A program made the translations under genes and the position numbers. A DNA stretch of 34,182 bases from Dehalococcoidia bacterium (GTDB taxonomy: Bacteria > Chloroflexota > Dehalococcoidia > Tepidiformales > Tepidiformaceae): contig JAJEIT010000081.1 in the NCBI GenBank assembly GCA_022827945.1, positions 1-34,182 of the forward strand, in the 5' to 3' direction. Below, one piece after another: positions 7,607 to 17,122 of this stretch (positions are counted from its first letter, which is position 1; every line of letters starts with the position of its first letter). The notes under the pieces were generated by a model. That model was not told where the DNA came from. It searched no databases and saw only the letters and a program-made list of their open reading frames with translations.

Positions 7607-7669
7607 GGAGGGGGGCCGACGGAAAAGTGCCCTGAGCAATCAGGGTAACTCGCCGGCGGCCTACCCTAC

Positions 7670-9150
7670 TCGGCGCGTCGGCGGCCCACCTGGCCGGCTT
7701 CCGCCGCGTCCTCGTCCTCTGCCCGCCCCACCTCACGCGCAAGTGGAAGCGCGAGGTGGAGGAGACGGTGCCGGAGGCTCGCGCCGTCATCGTCGCCTCC
7801 ATCACCGACCTCGAGCGGCTGCGCCTCTCCCACGGGCCGGGACCGCTCTTCGCGATCATGTCGCGCGAGCGCGCGAAGCTCTCCTACCGCTGGCTGCCCG
7901 CCGTCGTCGAGCGCTGGGCGACGGCCGACGGCAGGCTGGTCCGGGACGAGGAGACCTTCGAGCCCTTCCGCGTGCCCTGCTGCCCGGACTGCCACGCGCA
8001 GATCGTCGACAAGGACGGGGTGCCGCTCACGCAGCGGGATCTCGCCCGCAGGAAGCGCACCTGCGACGAGTGCGGCACGGCCCTCTGGCAGGCGGACCCC
8101 TCGGGGCCGAAGCGCTACCCCCTTGCCGACTACGTGAAGCACCACCTGCGGGGCTTCTTCGACCTGCTCGTCGGCGACGAGTGTCACGAGTACAAGGGAC
8201 GGGGCTCCGCCCAGGGCATCGCCGCCGGCGTCCTCGCCGACGCCTGCGGCAAGTCGCTTTCTCTCAGCGGGACCTTGATGGGTGGGTACTCCTCGACCCT
8301 CTTTCATCTCCTCTACCGGTTCTCGCCGGAGATCCGGGAGGAGTTCCGGCGGGGGGAGGAGACCCGCTGGATCGAGCGCTACGGCTTCGTCGAGCACACC
8401 ATCGGGCGCGACGATGGCATCGCCGAGGAGGACGGCCGCACGAGCCGCCGCAAGAAGTTCCGCAAGGTGGTGCGGGAGCGTCCGGGGCTCGCCCCCGCCG
8501 CCCTCTTCCACCTCATCGGGAATAGCATCTTCCTCCGGCTCTCGGACGTCGCCGCGGGGCTCCCACCCTATGAGGAGCGGGTGCTCCTCGCGGACATGGA
8601 GACCGAGGAGGACGGCACAGGCTTCTCCCAGCGGAGCGCCTACAACGAACTCTTCGGGACGCTGCGGGCAGCCCTCTCGGAGCTGCTGGCGAAGGGCTCG
8701 AAGCGGCTCCTCGCCACCTACCTGCAGACGCTCCTGGCCTACCCGGACGGCTGCACGCGCGGCGAGACGGTCTTCGACCCGGAGAGCGAGGAGTTGCTCG
8801 TGCAGGTGCCGCCCCTCTCGGAGGAGCGGCTCTACCCGAAGGAGCGCGCGCTCGTCGACCTCGTCGCCGCCGAGCGGCTGGCGGGACGCCGGGTCCTCGT
8901 CTACGCCACCCACACGGGAACGCGCGACATCACGGAACGGATGGAGTCCATCCTTGAACGCCACGGCTTCAGGGCCGCGGTGATGAAGGCGGACGCGGTG
9001 CCGCCGGAGCGCCGCGAGGCGTGGGTCGCGCAGCGCGTCGAGGAGGGCGTCGACGTGCTCGTCTGCCACCCCCGGCTCGTGCAGACGGGGCTCGACCTGG
9101 TGGAGTTCCCCACCATCTGCTGGTACGAGACGGAGTTATCGGTTTTCTAA
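7670..9150 (+). CDS. SF2 helicase, exon 2 (C-terminus truncated)
   Basis: This exon continues the helicase from codon 76, beginning with T7670. After splicing, V-L-V-L-C-P-P-H-L is motif Ia. A zinc ribbon C-P-D-C-H...C-D-E-C follows, then D-E-C-H-E-Y-K-G as the DExH box and S-L-S-G-T-L as motif III. The second RecA domain includes R-V-L-V-Y-A-T-H-T, V-L-V-C-H-P-R-L-V-Q-T-G-L-D-L and I-C-W-Y-E-T-E. Relatives carry on from here into the arginine-finger motif VI (Q-x-x-R-R-x-x-R-x-x-Q). Here the frame ends L-S-V-F-stop at 9150, so motif VI and the tail are missing and ATPase activity is probably lost. No other frame continues the homology. The break coincides with the start of the defence island. 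The helicase is linked to the upstream methyltransferase module. Confidence 0.85.
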
Positions 9151-9202
9151 TCCACACCAAACACTGCGCTACTCGTGGGAAGCCAGTCTGCCGGAGTGAT
9201 CA

Positions 9203-12200
9203 TCACCTCGCACCCCGCCGAGAGGATCGCCCGCGTCTGCGCGCCATAGCGCGAGCCAACCGTTCGTCCGCATTGCCCTGTGGCGTCGCGGTTCCGACAG
9301 CCGTCGCGACGCTGGGCTCCGGCGTGGTGACGGAGTCTCCCGCGAGGAGCGCCTTGACGAGCGCGAGCCCGCGCGGCCGGTCGAGGCCGCCGTCGACCAA
9401 GTACTGCACCTCGTAGCTCAGCACGCACGAGAGGCAGCCCTGTATGCAGTGGGAGTTGTGCGCCTCATCGACATACAGGCGGGCGGCGAGGGCTTCGAGA
9501 ACATCGCGCGCCACAGAGCCACGGAGCAGTTCAGAAACATGCCCGGCGCCGCCTGCGGCCGTGTCGCGGAGGATGATGCCTACCCCATCGCTGAATGGGT
9601 ACGGAGATGCGGCGACATCCCCAGCGTCGAGGTCGAGCGTCTGCCCGATCGCATGCGGCAACCCGGCAGCCCAGGCGAGCAGGGCGCCCCGTTCTGCCCG
9701 AAGGTCCACACCCCAGCCCCGGAAGTCCAGTACAAGCGCGTCGGTCGTCTCCTCGTGCATCAGGACGCGGTTCCGTGCGAACGAAGACAGTTGGCCCTCG
9801 GTCCAACACGCGCGGCCGCGGCGGCGCATCCAAAGGGGCGAGTGGTCCCGGGCAGCTGGCGGCAGGTTCTGAGCCCCGGTGGCTGCTCGCGTGCGCTCTG
9901 AGCCTGCGTAGCCGCACCGGTAGCAGATGTGGAACCCGAAGCCGTGCTCCCCGGCGTTGAGGGTGATCAGCTGAGCACCTTCGAGTTGAACCGCGCGAAG
10001 ACCGGGCACGGACTCGATCTCGATATCTCGGCTCTCGCCGGACATCGTGTGCCCGATGGCGGGTGGCACGACTTCGATTGTGCCGACGAGCTCCGTTCCT
10101 CGTGCGCGGCGCGGAGGGTCCCAAGCTGCGGTCTTGAAGCCGCGCGCGACCCTGATGACGTGGTTTCCCGACCCGGACGGCGCTGCCCCGCAGTACGGAC
10201 ACTCGTCATGCAATGCCACGCCGGTCGAGAGATACGAGTGTCCCTCCGAACATGTCAGCATGCGACGCTGAGCGCCGAGCGATTGTTCGTCTTCGCCGAC
10301 CCAGTGCTTGACGAGCCCGCGGGAGGTGATCTGCCGTCCGCCAGCCAGTACCTTCGCGCCCGGCGCGTACTCCCGGAGCGCCAGCGCCCCTGAACGATCA
10401 AGCGCCCAGGAGTCACCGTCAGTCCGGTCGACGTCGATGCGAAGCTGCAGGACTCCCAGCGGGAAGCCGAAGCGAGGCAGGAACTGGTGCTCGGCGAGAT
10501 GCGCGATCACTGGTCGCTCGCGTAGCTCGGCGATCTGGAAGTGGAGAAAGTTGGCAAGCGGCCTTGTCTCGGCTAAGTCCCAAGCGGTACGGAACTCGTC
10601 GAACTCGCCGCTCCATGCGGCGATGGACTCGTCGAAGCGGGTGAGGAGGTCGTTGCATAGCCCCTGCCAGTCGTCGAGCCGCCCCTCGGCCCTAGCGTTG
10701 GACAGGATGATCCGAACGTCGGCGGCGATGTCGCCCGGGTGCCTCGCCAGATGTTCGACGTACCGCCGGAATTGCGTCGCGAGCGGACTCCCATCGGCGA
10801 CCCACCAGTCAGGCGGCGACGCAGGATCGGCCGGGTTCGGTTGATCGCTGATCCCGGGCTTGGGACCGGAACGCCACCGCGCGGTCGCCGGGCTCCCCGT
10901 GAAGTCGCCCATCTGACGGAACGCTCCCATGGTGCTCGTACGCTGGCCAGGTTCCCATAGCGTGCGGAAGAAGCTGCCGAGAACGTGCGAGTAGGCGTGC
11001 CGCAGCGCCAAGCGGTCGCGTTCCAGCAGGACTGATGGGGCTCGCATGGAGGCGCTGAGATACTGTCCGAGGTTCCGGAAGACCTCCTGGTCGAACGGTT
11101 GGTTGCGCGCGAACAGCAGGGTGACCGAGGCCCCCTCGCCGCGCCGGCCCGCGCGCCCGGCCCGCTGGAGGTAGCGGGCGCGGCTGGGCGGCGTGTTGGT
11201 CATGAGAACGCCGCTCAGGCCGCCAATGTCGACGCCAAGCTCCATCGTCGTGCTCGAGCTTAGGACGTTGCGGACGCCGCTCTCGAAGAGATCCTGGATG
11301 CGCCGCGCTTCCTCTGCCGAGAGCTGCGCCGAATGCTCCTCCGCCCAGAGACCCATGCGGAGCGACGGCTCCTCGCTGAGCTCCGACCGCAGGCGCTGGA
11401 GGCGGGGATCCGCGTCGAGGTCGGACTGTGTCCGTGGCACGCAGCGGCCGGTTCCCTGCGGATGGCGGCCATTCACCACTGATCCGACGACGAGGCCGCT
11501 CTCGTCCAGCCAGACCTCGTCCGGTCGACGCAGCGAGAGCTCGGGGAACCGCAATCGGAACCAGGGCTCTGTCTGGTGGGGCTCCAGCCATTGAGGCTGC
11601 GGCTCGGCGGTTCGCACCCAATCGAAGGCGGCGCGAGCCAGCAGCGGCTCGAACTGGTCCACCTGCTCGCCCGTCGCGCCGAAGTCGAGCAGCAACCGAC
11701 GAAGGAAAGCGTTTCTCCTGTGGCGCGACGTGGCGCCGCGGAACCGGGCGCGGTCGCGCCGGTCTTGGCCTTCGAAGCTGACCCACTTTCCGATCGGCGC
11801 ATGATCCTCGGAGTAGTCGTCGTCCAGTTCCTGTTCGCCCGTCGTGATCGCGCCGTCAACACGAAGCGAGTCGAGCAGGGTCGCGACGAGTTCCGGCCAC
11901 CGCCCGGCGACGCCCTGGCGGATCGTGGCGGGCAACTGGCCGAGAGTCGGCGGTGGCAGCTCACGCAGTCCCGGATAATCCACGAGGGCCAGCCCCAGCG
12001 CCTCTAGTGACGCGCCTGCACTGCGGCCAGGCGGCGAGACGAACTCGCGTGCCAGCAACGCGCGGACGCGCCTGCGGTTCGCGCGGTGATTCTCGCTCCA
12101 CGACTGGTCGCTCCACTCGGAGCGCCTATGCCTGCTTGCCTCGTCCCACGACAGGACCTCAGCAAGCGCGTCCGAAGCAGCCAAGGCCCGCTCCCACTCG

Positions 12201-14326
12201 TGGATGGGCCCGCCCAGGACGTGCGCCCGCAGAGTCGCCACCCGTTCGGCCAGATCCCGCTCGATGAGTGGGCGCGTCGCTGCTGGTGGGTCCTTAGCCA
12301 GCAGATCCTGAAGGCGAGCGATCTCAGACTCGATGTAGGCGCGAGTCGCAGCCGCATTGTCGGCGGATGAAGCGTCCATCAGCCGCAGGATCGCCGCCCG
12401 AACCAACTGGACCTCATGGCCCCAAGTGAGCGCGGGCCCGAGCCGGGCCGCCTCCCGACGACTGTCGCTGAACACCAGCAGCCGCCTCCCCTCGGCGGGC
12501 CGGGTGCGGGCGCGATCGGAATCGCCGTCCGGCGGCATGGCTGCAAGTGATGTCTCGGCGATCACGCTGAGCAGCAGCCCTGCGCCGCGCGCGAGCGGCT
12601 CGAATGACTCGTGAGCACAGCCTGTCTCGTAGGGCGCGTCCGTGTCGACAGGCGGCAGCGGGCGCAGCCGCAAACCACCCTCTCCCAGCGACCCGTCCGG
12701 GAGCACCTCTACCGCCCCGGCCGCAAGGTCGGTGAATCCCAGCAGCAGGCCCCGTGCTTCCAGCGCAGGTCGCCTCGTACCGCGGCCGGGAACGGGTTCA
12801 GGCACGAGTCTCCCGTCTTGCTGGCGGGCAGTGAGCACCGCAAGGCCGCAACCCTCGCAGCGCGCGATCGGCAGGACGACGGCGGAGCACCAGTGACATC
12901 GGTCGCCGCGGGCATCCTGGACAGCGCCGCATCCGGGCCTCCGCTGTTCCTCTGGGCCCGAGCAGTCGCCGTTCAGACAGAGGGCCAACCCGCCGGGGCC
13001 ACGCAGCGGCAGATGCAGCCGGTGAGCGAGCAGCGGCGCATCTGGCCCCGACTGAGCCATCGAGGTCCAGCGCAGCAGCGCAGCCGTAGCGGCGACGTTG
13101 GGTTGACCATGGTGAGGCCACACCTTCTCGGCCAGTTCGCTCAAGAGATGTGGCCCTCTGGGCTCGGCGAGCAGGGCGGATCGCAGGCGCTCCGCAGCGG
13201 GCCAGTCCGCCAACACTCCACCAAGCACGACCGGCGCCGCGGAGTCGTCGTCGGTCTCCGTGCCCAGCATCGACAACACATCAGTTGCGCCTGCGTCGGG
13301 AAGGAGTCCGTTCTCGAGCTCCACGAGTGCGGCGGCGGGTTGCTCGCTACCTGATGCAGGGAACGGCACGGATGGCTGGGGCCGCCCGCGGATGACGCGA
13401 GCGCGATCCGCCGGCGTGGCCGTGAGCTGGGAGAGGAACGCCCGCAGTTCGTCGTCGTCGCCCCCGAGCGTGGCCGACGTCGCTAGATGTAGCACGTCCG
13501 TCGCGGTCCGTCCGCAGCGGAGAAGCACCCGGCGCAGCAGGAACATGATCTCGCTCGCGAGCGTCCCCGTGTAGAGGTGCGCCTCATCGAGGACGACGAC
13601 CTCGAGCCCCTCGCCGAAGAACGGTGCGTCCTGCGGCCTGGCGAGCATGTACTCCAGCATCGAGTAGTTCGTCACGCAAATGTCGGGAGGAGCGTGTCGC
13701 GCTTCTTCCCGGGATCGAACGCGACTCGCGAACTGCTTCGCGATGCCGCGCCGGTCTGCCTCGGACTCGGTCTCCGGCGTCTCGCTCGTGAAGTGGAAGT
13801 ACGTAAGCCGCGACTGGCTGCCGAGCCACGCATCAAGGCGATCCATCTGGTCGCGGACCAGCGCGTTCATTGGGTAGAGGATGAGGGCGCGCATGCCAGA
13901 ACCGCGACGCGGCGCGCTCCAGAGCCGCTCGACGAGCGGCAGCAGGAAGCTCTCGGTCTTCCCCGCTCCCGTTCCTGCAGACACCATCACGGCACCACCT
14001 GGATCGTCCGAGGCGGCCCGCAGGGCACGCTCCTGGTGCTCGTGAAGCCGCCAGTCGCCCCAGGCGCCCGACTCGGTCAGGTGTCCGAGCAAGTCCTGTT
14101 CGAACCCGCCCGCTTCCGCGATCGCCTGCAGTCGCTGACCGGGCATCGGCGGCATGATGCCCTCGACCCATAGCTCGCCTACCAGCCCTGCAGCTTCGTC
14201 TTCCCAAACGGCCCGCGCCGCGCGCTGCACATCGGCGTCCGTCACGTAGAGGTCCGCCGATGCGAAGTCGGCCATACGTCGCCGCAGCGACTCCGCCAGC
14301 CCGAGTGAGTCCAGCTTGCCCGGCAC
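9203..14326 (-). CDS. DruE-like SF2 helicase with DUF1998-type C-terminus
   Basis: This 1707-aa protein starts at GTG 14326, 1 nt after the upstream stop. The first RecA domain has Walker A S-A-G-T-G-A-G-K-T-E at 116-125, D-E-A-H at 247-250 and S-A-T at 284-286. A Cys-rich zinc-binding insert lies at about 450-493. The second RecA domain begins near R-R-L-L-V-F-S-D-S-R (614) and includes motif V S-S-T-T-M-E-L-G-V-D-I-G (1023-1034) and motif VI Q-R-A-G-R-A-G-R-R-G. C-terminal Cys pairs C-P-Y-C and C-Y-R-C, and the DUF1998 signature H-C-I-Q-G-C-L-S-C near the end, complete it. The size and the helicase-DUF1998 fusion match DruE of Druantia phage-defence systems. DISARM splits the two domains over DrmA and DrmB, and MrfA is about half this length. 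The exact system type rests on gene context. Confidence 0.85.
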   Translation of the reverse strand: MPGKLDSLGLAESLRRRMADFASADLYVTDADVQRAARAVWEDEAAGLVGELWVEGIMPPMPGQRLQAIAEAGGFEQDLLGHLTESGAWGDWRLHEHQERALRAASDDPGGAVMVSAGTGAGKTESFLLPLVERLWSAPRRGSGMRALILYPMNALVRDQMDRLDAWLGSQSRLTYFHFTSETPETESEADRRGIAKQFASRVRSREEARHAPPDICVTNYSMLEYMLARPQDAPFFGEGLEVVVLDEAHLYTGTLASEIMFLLRRVLLRCGRTATDVLHLATSATLGGDDDELRAFLSQLTATPADRARVIRGRPQPSVPFPASGSEQPAAALVELENGLLPDAGATDVLSMLGTETDDDSAAPVVLGGVLADWPAAERLRSALLAEPRGPHLLSELAEKVWPHHGQPNVAATAALLRWTSMAQSGPDAPLLAHRLHLPLRGPGGLALCLNGDCSGPEEQRRPGCGAVQDARGDRCHWCSAVVLPIARCEGCGLAVLTARQQDGRLVPEPVPGRGTRRPALEARGLLLGFTDLAAGAVEVLPDGSLGEGGLRLRPLPPVDTDAPYETGCAHESFEPLARGAGLLLSVIAETSLAAMPPDGDSDRARTRPAEGRRLLVFSDSRREAARLGPALTWGHEVQLVRAAILRLMDASSADNAAATRAYIESEIARLQDLLAKDPPAATRPLIERDLAERVATLRAHVLGGPIHEWERALAASDALAEVLSWDEASRHRRSEWSDQSWSENHRANRRRVRALLAREFVSPPGRSAGASLEALGLALVDYPGLRELPPPTLGQLPATIRQGVAGRWPELVATLLDSLRVDGAITTGEQELDDDYSEDHAPIGKWVSFEGQDRRDRARFRGATSRHRRNAFLRRLLLDFGATGEQVDQFEPLLARAAFDWVRTAEPQPQWLEPHQTEPWFRLRFPELSLRRPDEVWLDESGLVVGSVVNGRHPQGTGRCVPRTQSDLDADPRLQRLRSELSEEPSLRMGLWAEEHSAQLSAEEARRIQDLFESGVRNVLSSSTTMELGVDIGGLSGVLMTNTPPSRARYLQRAGRAGRRGEGASVTLLFARNQPFDQEVFRNLGQYLSASMRAPSVLLERDRLALRHAYSHVLGSFFRTLWEPGQRTSTMGAFRQMGDFTGSPATARWRSGPKPGISDQPNPADPASPPDWWVADGSPLATQFRRYVEHLARHPGDIAADVRIILSNARAEGRLDDWQGLCNDLLTRFDESIAAWSGEFDEFRTAWDLAETRPLANFLHFQIAELRERPVIAHLAEHQFLPRFGFPLGVLQLRIDVDRTDGDSWALDRSGALALREYAPGAKVLAGGRQITSRGLVKHWVGEDEQSLGAQRRMLTCSEGHSYLSTGVALHDECPYCGAAPSGSGNHVIRVARGFKTAAWDPPRRARGTELVGTIEVVPPAIGHTMSGESRDIEIESVPGLRAVQLEGAQLITLNAGEHGFGFHICYRCGYAGSERTRAATGAQNLPPAARDHSPLWMRRRGRACWTEGQLSSFARNRVLMHEETTDALVLDFRGWGVDLRAERGALLAWAAGLPHAIGQTLDLDAGDVAASPYPFSDGVGIILRDTAAGGAGHVSELLRGSVARDVLEALAARLYVDEAHNSHCIQGCLSCVLSYEVQYLVDGGLDRPRGLALVKALLAGDSVTTPEPSVATAVGTATPQGNADERLARAMARRRGRSSRRGAR

Positions 14327-14327
14327 G

Positions 14328-17033
14328 TCAGTCCTCCGAGATTAGCCGGCCGGCGAGCCACCGCCGAAAGTCGCCGCTCAGGTTCATGGCCACGAGCAGA
14401 TTCTGTCGCTGCATGGCTGGAATCGGTTGCCCGCTCAACCGATCGTTCGCTATCCGGCCAAGATGTTCAAGGAAGCCGCTGTCCACATCAAACTGCCATC
14501 CGATCTCGCTGAGCACCCCGGCGCTCGATGCGTCTCCCCATCCGAGCGTCTCAAGTAGCGCTCCCCGGACGCGCTGCCGGAGGCCGAAGTTCTCGAAGAC
14601 GGACGTGAGCAAGCGCGCTGTTGGCACCGGCGCGCGGAGAGCAGCGTCCGCGAGTCTCTCGATGGACTCCTCGCTCGTGTCGCGCAGAGCTTGGGCAAGG
14701 TGAGCGACGCACGTGCTGTCCGGTTCCCATCCGTTGAGCAGTTCGCGAACGACAGGAGCGAAATCGTCTGGCTCCGGCGACACTACAGAGAGCGCTCGCG
14801 CCTCTCTGAGGTTGAACAGCCAGGCGAGTGCGCCGGCGGGGTGCGCGTGCAGCGCGCCGCGTGCCCAACCGACATAGCCAGGCGAGAGCAACGGGGCCCG
14901 CGCATCTCGCACCAGCCCCATCAGGCGAACGGTGTCGTCGGCGGACTGAGGCAGGGCAGGAGGGCGCTGCCACCACGCTCCGATCCACTCCTCGCCGTAT
15001 ACGGTCACCAGTGCGTTCTCTGGAGACGCATCGAGCGCCCACGACCGCTCCCCCGTCGGGGTCGGCCGGGTGTTTTCAACAGCGCCGTCCCGATCGATCC
15101 CCCACACTTCGACCTCGGTGAGGTCGACTGGCTGCCGGAGAGTGACCAGAGCCGCGCCTTCGAAGTCGTCATCGTTCAGGTCGAGGATGACGCCACGAGA
15201 CGTGACGGCATCGGCCAGCAGCAGTTGACGGTCGGGCTCGCGATTGAACTGTCCGTCGGCGATGAGGAGCGGGGCGCCCCAAGCTCCCACCGAACCCCGG
15301 GCGCGACCGCGGCTGCCGATCCGTCCGATCGGACGGTTGCCGACCAGCAACATCGGCTCACGCCAGTTCGGCGCGAACGCGCGGATGCGGTGACCGAGGT
15401 CTCGCTCATCGATCACACCGACCGGAAACGAATCCCAGCCGCTCGGGCGAAGATGCTGAGCGCCGAACCAAGTAAGCGGAATGCGCCCTGACCTGACCTC
15501 GCGGTTTGCATCTCGAGTGCGTACGAGCACCGAGGGGCGGGCGACATGTGCTCTTGGAGAGAGAAGCGCGTCGACACTTCGGCCGTTCTGATCGAAGGGC
15601 ACTGCGAGCCGGTCGGCCTTCACCTCAGTGACCCGCTCCGGCAGGCCGAACAACTGAATCCTCGGTGCGTCGCCCAGCCTCGTGCCGGCGGGTGGAATGG
15701 ACAGCCCGGCGAGCGCCTTCTGGTCTCTGGTGGCTACGAGCGGATCCCAGATTCTCTCGCCCTCGAGGTACACGCTCGTGTCCTCGGTCCAGCCCGCCGG
15801 CAACCGGACCACTAGACACCCGTCCGCACGCGCCCATCGGTCCTGCGGTGGCTTGACATCAAGCCCGGGAGCGAGCACGAGCGTGTACGGCTGATTCGGG
15901 TGCAGCGCAGTGCTCCACGCGTCCAGCGGGAAGCCGTCCTCGCGAAAGGCGGCAACCTCGTCGGAGGGTTCCCACAGGACCACCTCTTCGCTGGCGACGG
16001 GTTCCCAGGAGTCCTCACCGTGGTGCTGTTCGACCGTGGCGGTAAGCCTGGCTGGCCAAAGCGGGAGCGCGATGGGGCGCAGGCCATGAGGCGTACCGAG
16101 GTCGTCGATCGTGAACTCCACGCTGGCGGCGCCGGTCCGCAACCGGTAGGCGCCCGGCTGCAACTCGCCAGCGACGTCGGCAAGGTTGACCAGTTCGGCG
16201 ATGAAACGCGGTTGCTGCCCATCCCACTCCAAGCGTGGAACGGTGAAGAGCGAAGGGGCGACATCTTCACCCGAGAATCCAGATGGGGTCAGCTCCATGC
16301 GCGCCACGGCTGCATCGAGTAGCGCGTCGGTCCAGTCCGGCAGAATCCATGGGCTTCCCGCGAGTACCTGGCGGGCTCGTAGGTCGGAGACGTTGCGACG
16401 GCGCACACCCATGAGGGTGTTCCACAGGGAAGCGAAGGTATCGGAACTCAGTCTCCGGTCGTGGAGCAGGTGGTGAACCGCCGTGGGCAGCGCTTCGGTA
16501 TTCGCGAGTCGAGCCGGCAGCCGCGACTCGATGGTCCGTTCCGTGAACCCGAACTGAAGGTAGACCGAGGCGTACCAGGCTTGCAGGCCCTCCTGCCCAA
16601 AGACGTGCCGCAACTTCCAGCGCCTGCACGCAGACTCCAGCGCGTCCTTGAGTGCCTGTTTCGGTTGCCCCTGACTGAAGAGCGCCGACGCAGCAGGGCT
16701 GGATAGCCGTCGCCTGACGGGGCCCCACACATGCCCCTCGGCCGCATCGCGCCGCGCTGTCTCCGCCGCGAGTACCAGGAAGACCAGCCCGAACGCCTGT
16801 TGGCGCGTGGCCTGCAAATCGCGCAAGAGTCGCCGGTCGGCGCTCCACCTCGCCGCTGCAGCGGACAGCCCGCCCGCCCACACGCGCAGCCACTCAACGT
16901 CCTCCGGCCCGAGACCGAGTTCGGCGGTTGAGCGCGGCGATGGCAGCCGGTCGAGCACGGCGGCGACAACTCCGGCAGCCCGCGCTGCCGAGTCAGGCTC
17001 GTTGGGATCGAGAAGCCGCAGCAGACTCGTCAC
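14328..17033 (-). CDS. Large protein of unknown fold, DruH-position partner of the helicase
   Basis: This protein of about 901 aa starts at GTG 17033 with a GGACGGGGG stretch 6 nt upstream; TTG 17039 is a possible alternative adding two residues. No catalytic motif, signal peptide or membrane segment is visible. The N-terminal ~300 residues look helical, with many Arg, Leu and Ala. The middle, about 300-650, alternates short hydrophobic stretches with Pro, Gly and Asp, suggesting beta-sandwich domains. The C-terminal third is helical again. The gene ends 1 nt before the helicase start, so the two are translationally coupled and presumably form one complex. The two-gene order, a large unknown protein and then a helicase-DUF1998, is that of type III Druantia (druH-druE), but I cannot confirm homology to DruH by eye. 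Confidence 0.75.
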   Translation of the reverse strand: MTSLLRLLDPNEPDSAARAAGVVAAVLDRLPSPRSTAELGLGPEDVEWLRVWAGGLSAAAARWSADRRLLRDLQATRQQAFGLVFLVLAAETARRDAAEGHVWGPVRRRLSSPAASALFSQGQPKQALKDALESACRRWKLRHVFGQEGLQAWYASVYLQFGFTERTIESRLPARLANTEALPTAVHHLLHDRRLSSDTFASLWNTLMGVRRRNVSDLRARQVLAGSPWILPDWTDALLDAAVARMELTPSGFSGEDVAPSLFTVPRLEWDGQQPRFIAELVNLADVAGELQPGAYRLRTGAASVEFTIDDLGTPHGLRPIALPLWPARLTATVEQHHGEDSWEPVASEEVVLWEPSDEVAAFREDGFPLDAWSTALHPNQPYTLVLAPGLDVKPPQDRWARADGCLVVRLPAGWTEDTSVYLEGERIWDPLVATRDQKALAGLSIPPAGTRLGDAPRIQLFGLPERVTEVKADRLAVPFDQNGRSVDALLSPRAHVARPSVLVRTRDANREVRSGRIPLTWFGAQHLRPSGWDSFPVGVIDERDLGHRIRAFAPNWREPMLLVGNRPIGRIGSRGRARGSVGAWGAPLLIADGQFNREPDRQLLLADAVTSRGVILDLNDDDFEGAALVTLRQPVDLTEVEVWGIDRDGAVENTRPTPTGERSWALDASPENALVTVYGEEWIGAWWQRPPALPQSADDTVRLMGLVRDARAPLLSPGYVGWARGALHAHPAGALAWLFNLREARALSVVSPEPDDFAPVVRELLNGWEPDSTCVAHLAQALRDTSEESIERLADAALRAPVPTARLLTSVFENFGLRQRVRGALLETLGWGDASSAGVLSEIGWQFDVDSGFLEHLGRIANDRLSGQPIPAMQRQNLLVAMNLSGDFRRWLAGRLISED

Positions 17034-17066
17034 TGGCAACCCCCGTCCGCCATGCCACTCGCACCC

Positions 17067-17096
17067 TTGGACGAGGTCGGCAGCGCGGCCTATCGT
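17067..17096 (+). promoter_or_regulatory. Candidate promoter for the hsdM remnant
   Basis: TTGGAC (17067-17072) and TATCGT (17091-17096) are separated by 18 nt and lie 27 nt upstream of the GTG at 17123. It falls in the 89-nt gap between the divergent helicase operon and the hsdM remnant. This is only a match to a sigma70-like consensus. Confidence 0.3.
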
Positions 17097-17122
17097 AGCC
17101 CGAGGAGTCCTGAAGGGACGGC

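Larger units (their letters stand above)
4834..7669 (+). mobile_element. Complete group II intron with encoded reverse transcriptase
   Basis: This is a 2836-nt retroelement inserted in codon 76 of the helicase gene. The 5' end GTGCG and the 3' end CCTAC match group II boundary rules (GUGYG...AY). Domain V at 7573-7606 is canonical, and domain VI follows to 7669. Exon-binding site 1, TGAAGG at 5109-5114, sits in the loop of a CTGGTC/GACCAG hairpin and is the exact complement of IBS1, CCTTCA at 4828-4833, just upstream of the 5' splice site. Region 4834-5307 holds the ribozyme domains upstream of the ORF; domain IV carries two genes (5308-7140 and 7215-7463). GC content is visibly lower than in the flanking exons, fitting recent arrival. 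Precise in-frame restoration of the helicase after removal supports these limits to the base. Confidence 0.93.

Noticed and set aside
7666-9069. Long minus-strand open frame (467 codons) opposite helicase exon 2
   Set aside because: It is Arg/Ala/Gly/Val/Leu-rich low-information sequence typical of antisense frames in GC-rich genes, and the plus strand shows clear helicase motifs.
10809-11786. Other minus-strand frames inside the DruE-like gene
   Set aside because: They are out of frame with the helicase motifs and have Arg/Pro-rich composition without recognisable domains.
9203-17033. DISARM system
   Set aside because: DISARM has helicase (DrmA) and DUF1998 (DrmB) as separate proteins plus a phospholipase-D gene. 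Here the two domains are fused and no phospholipase-D motif is present.
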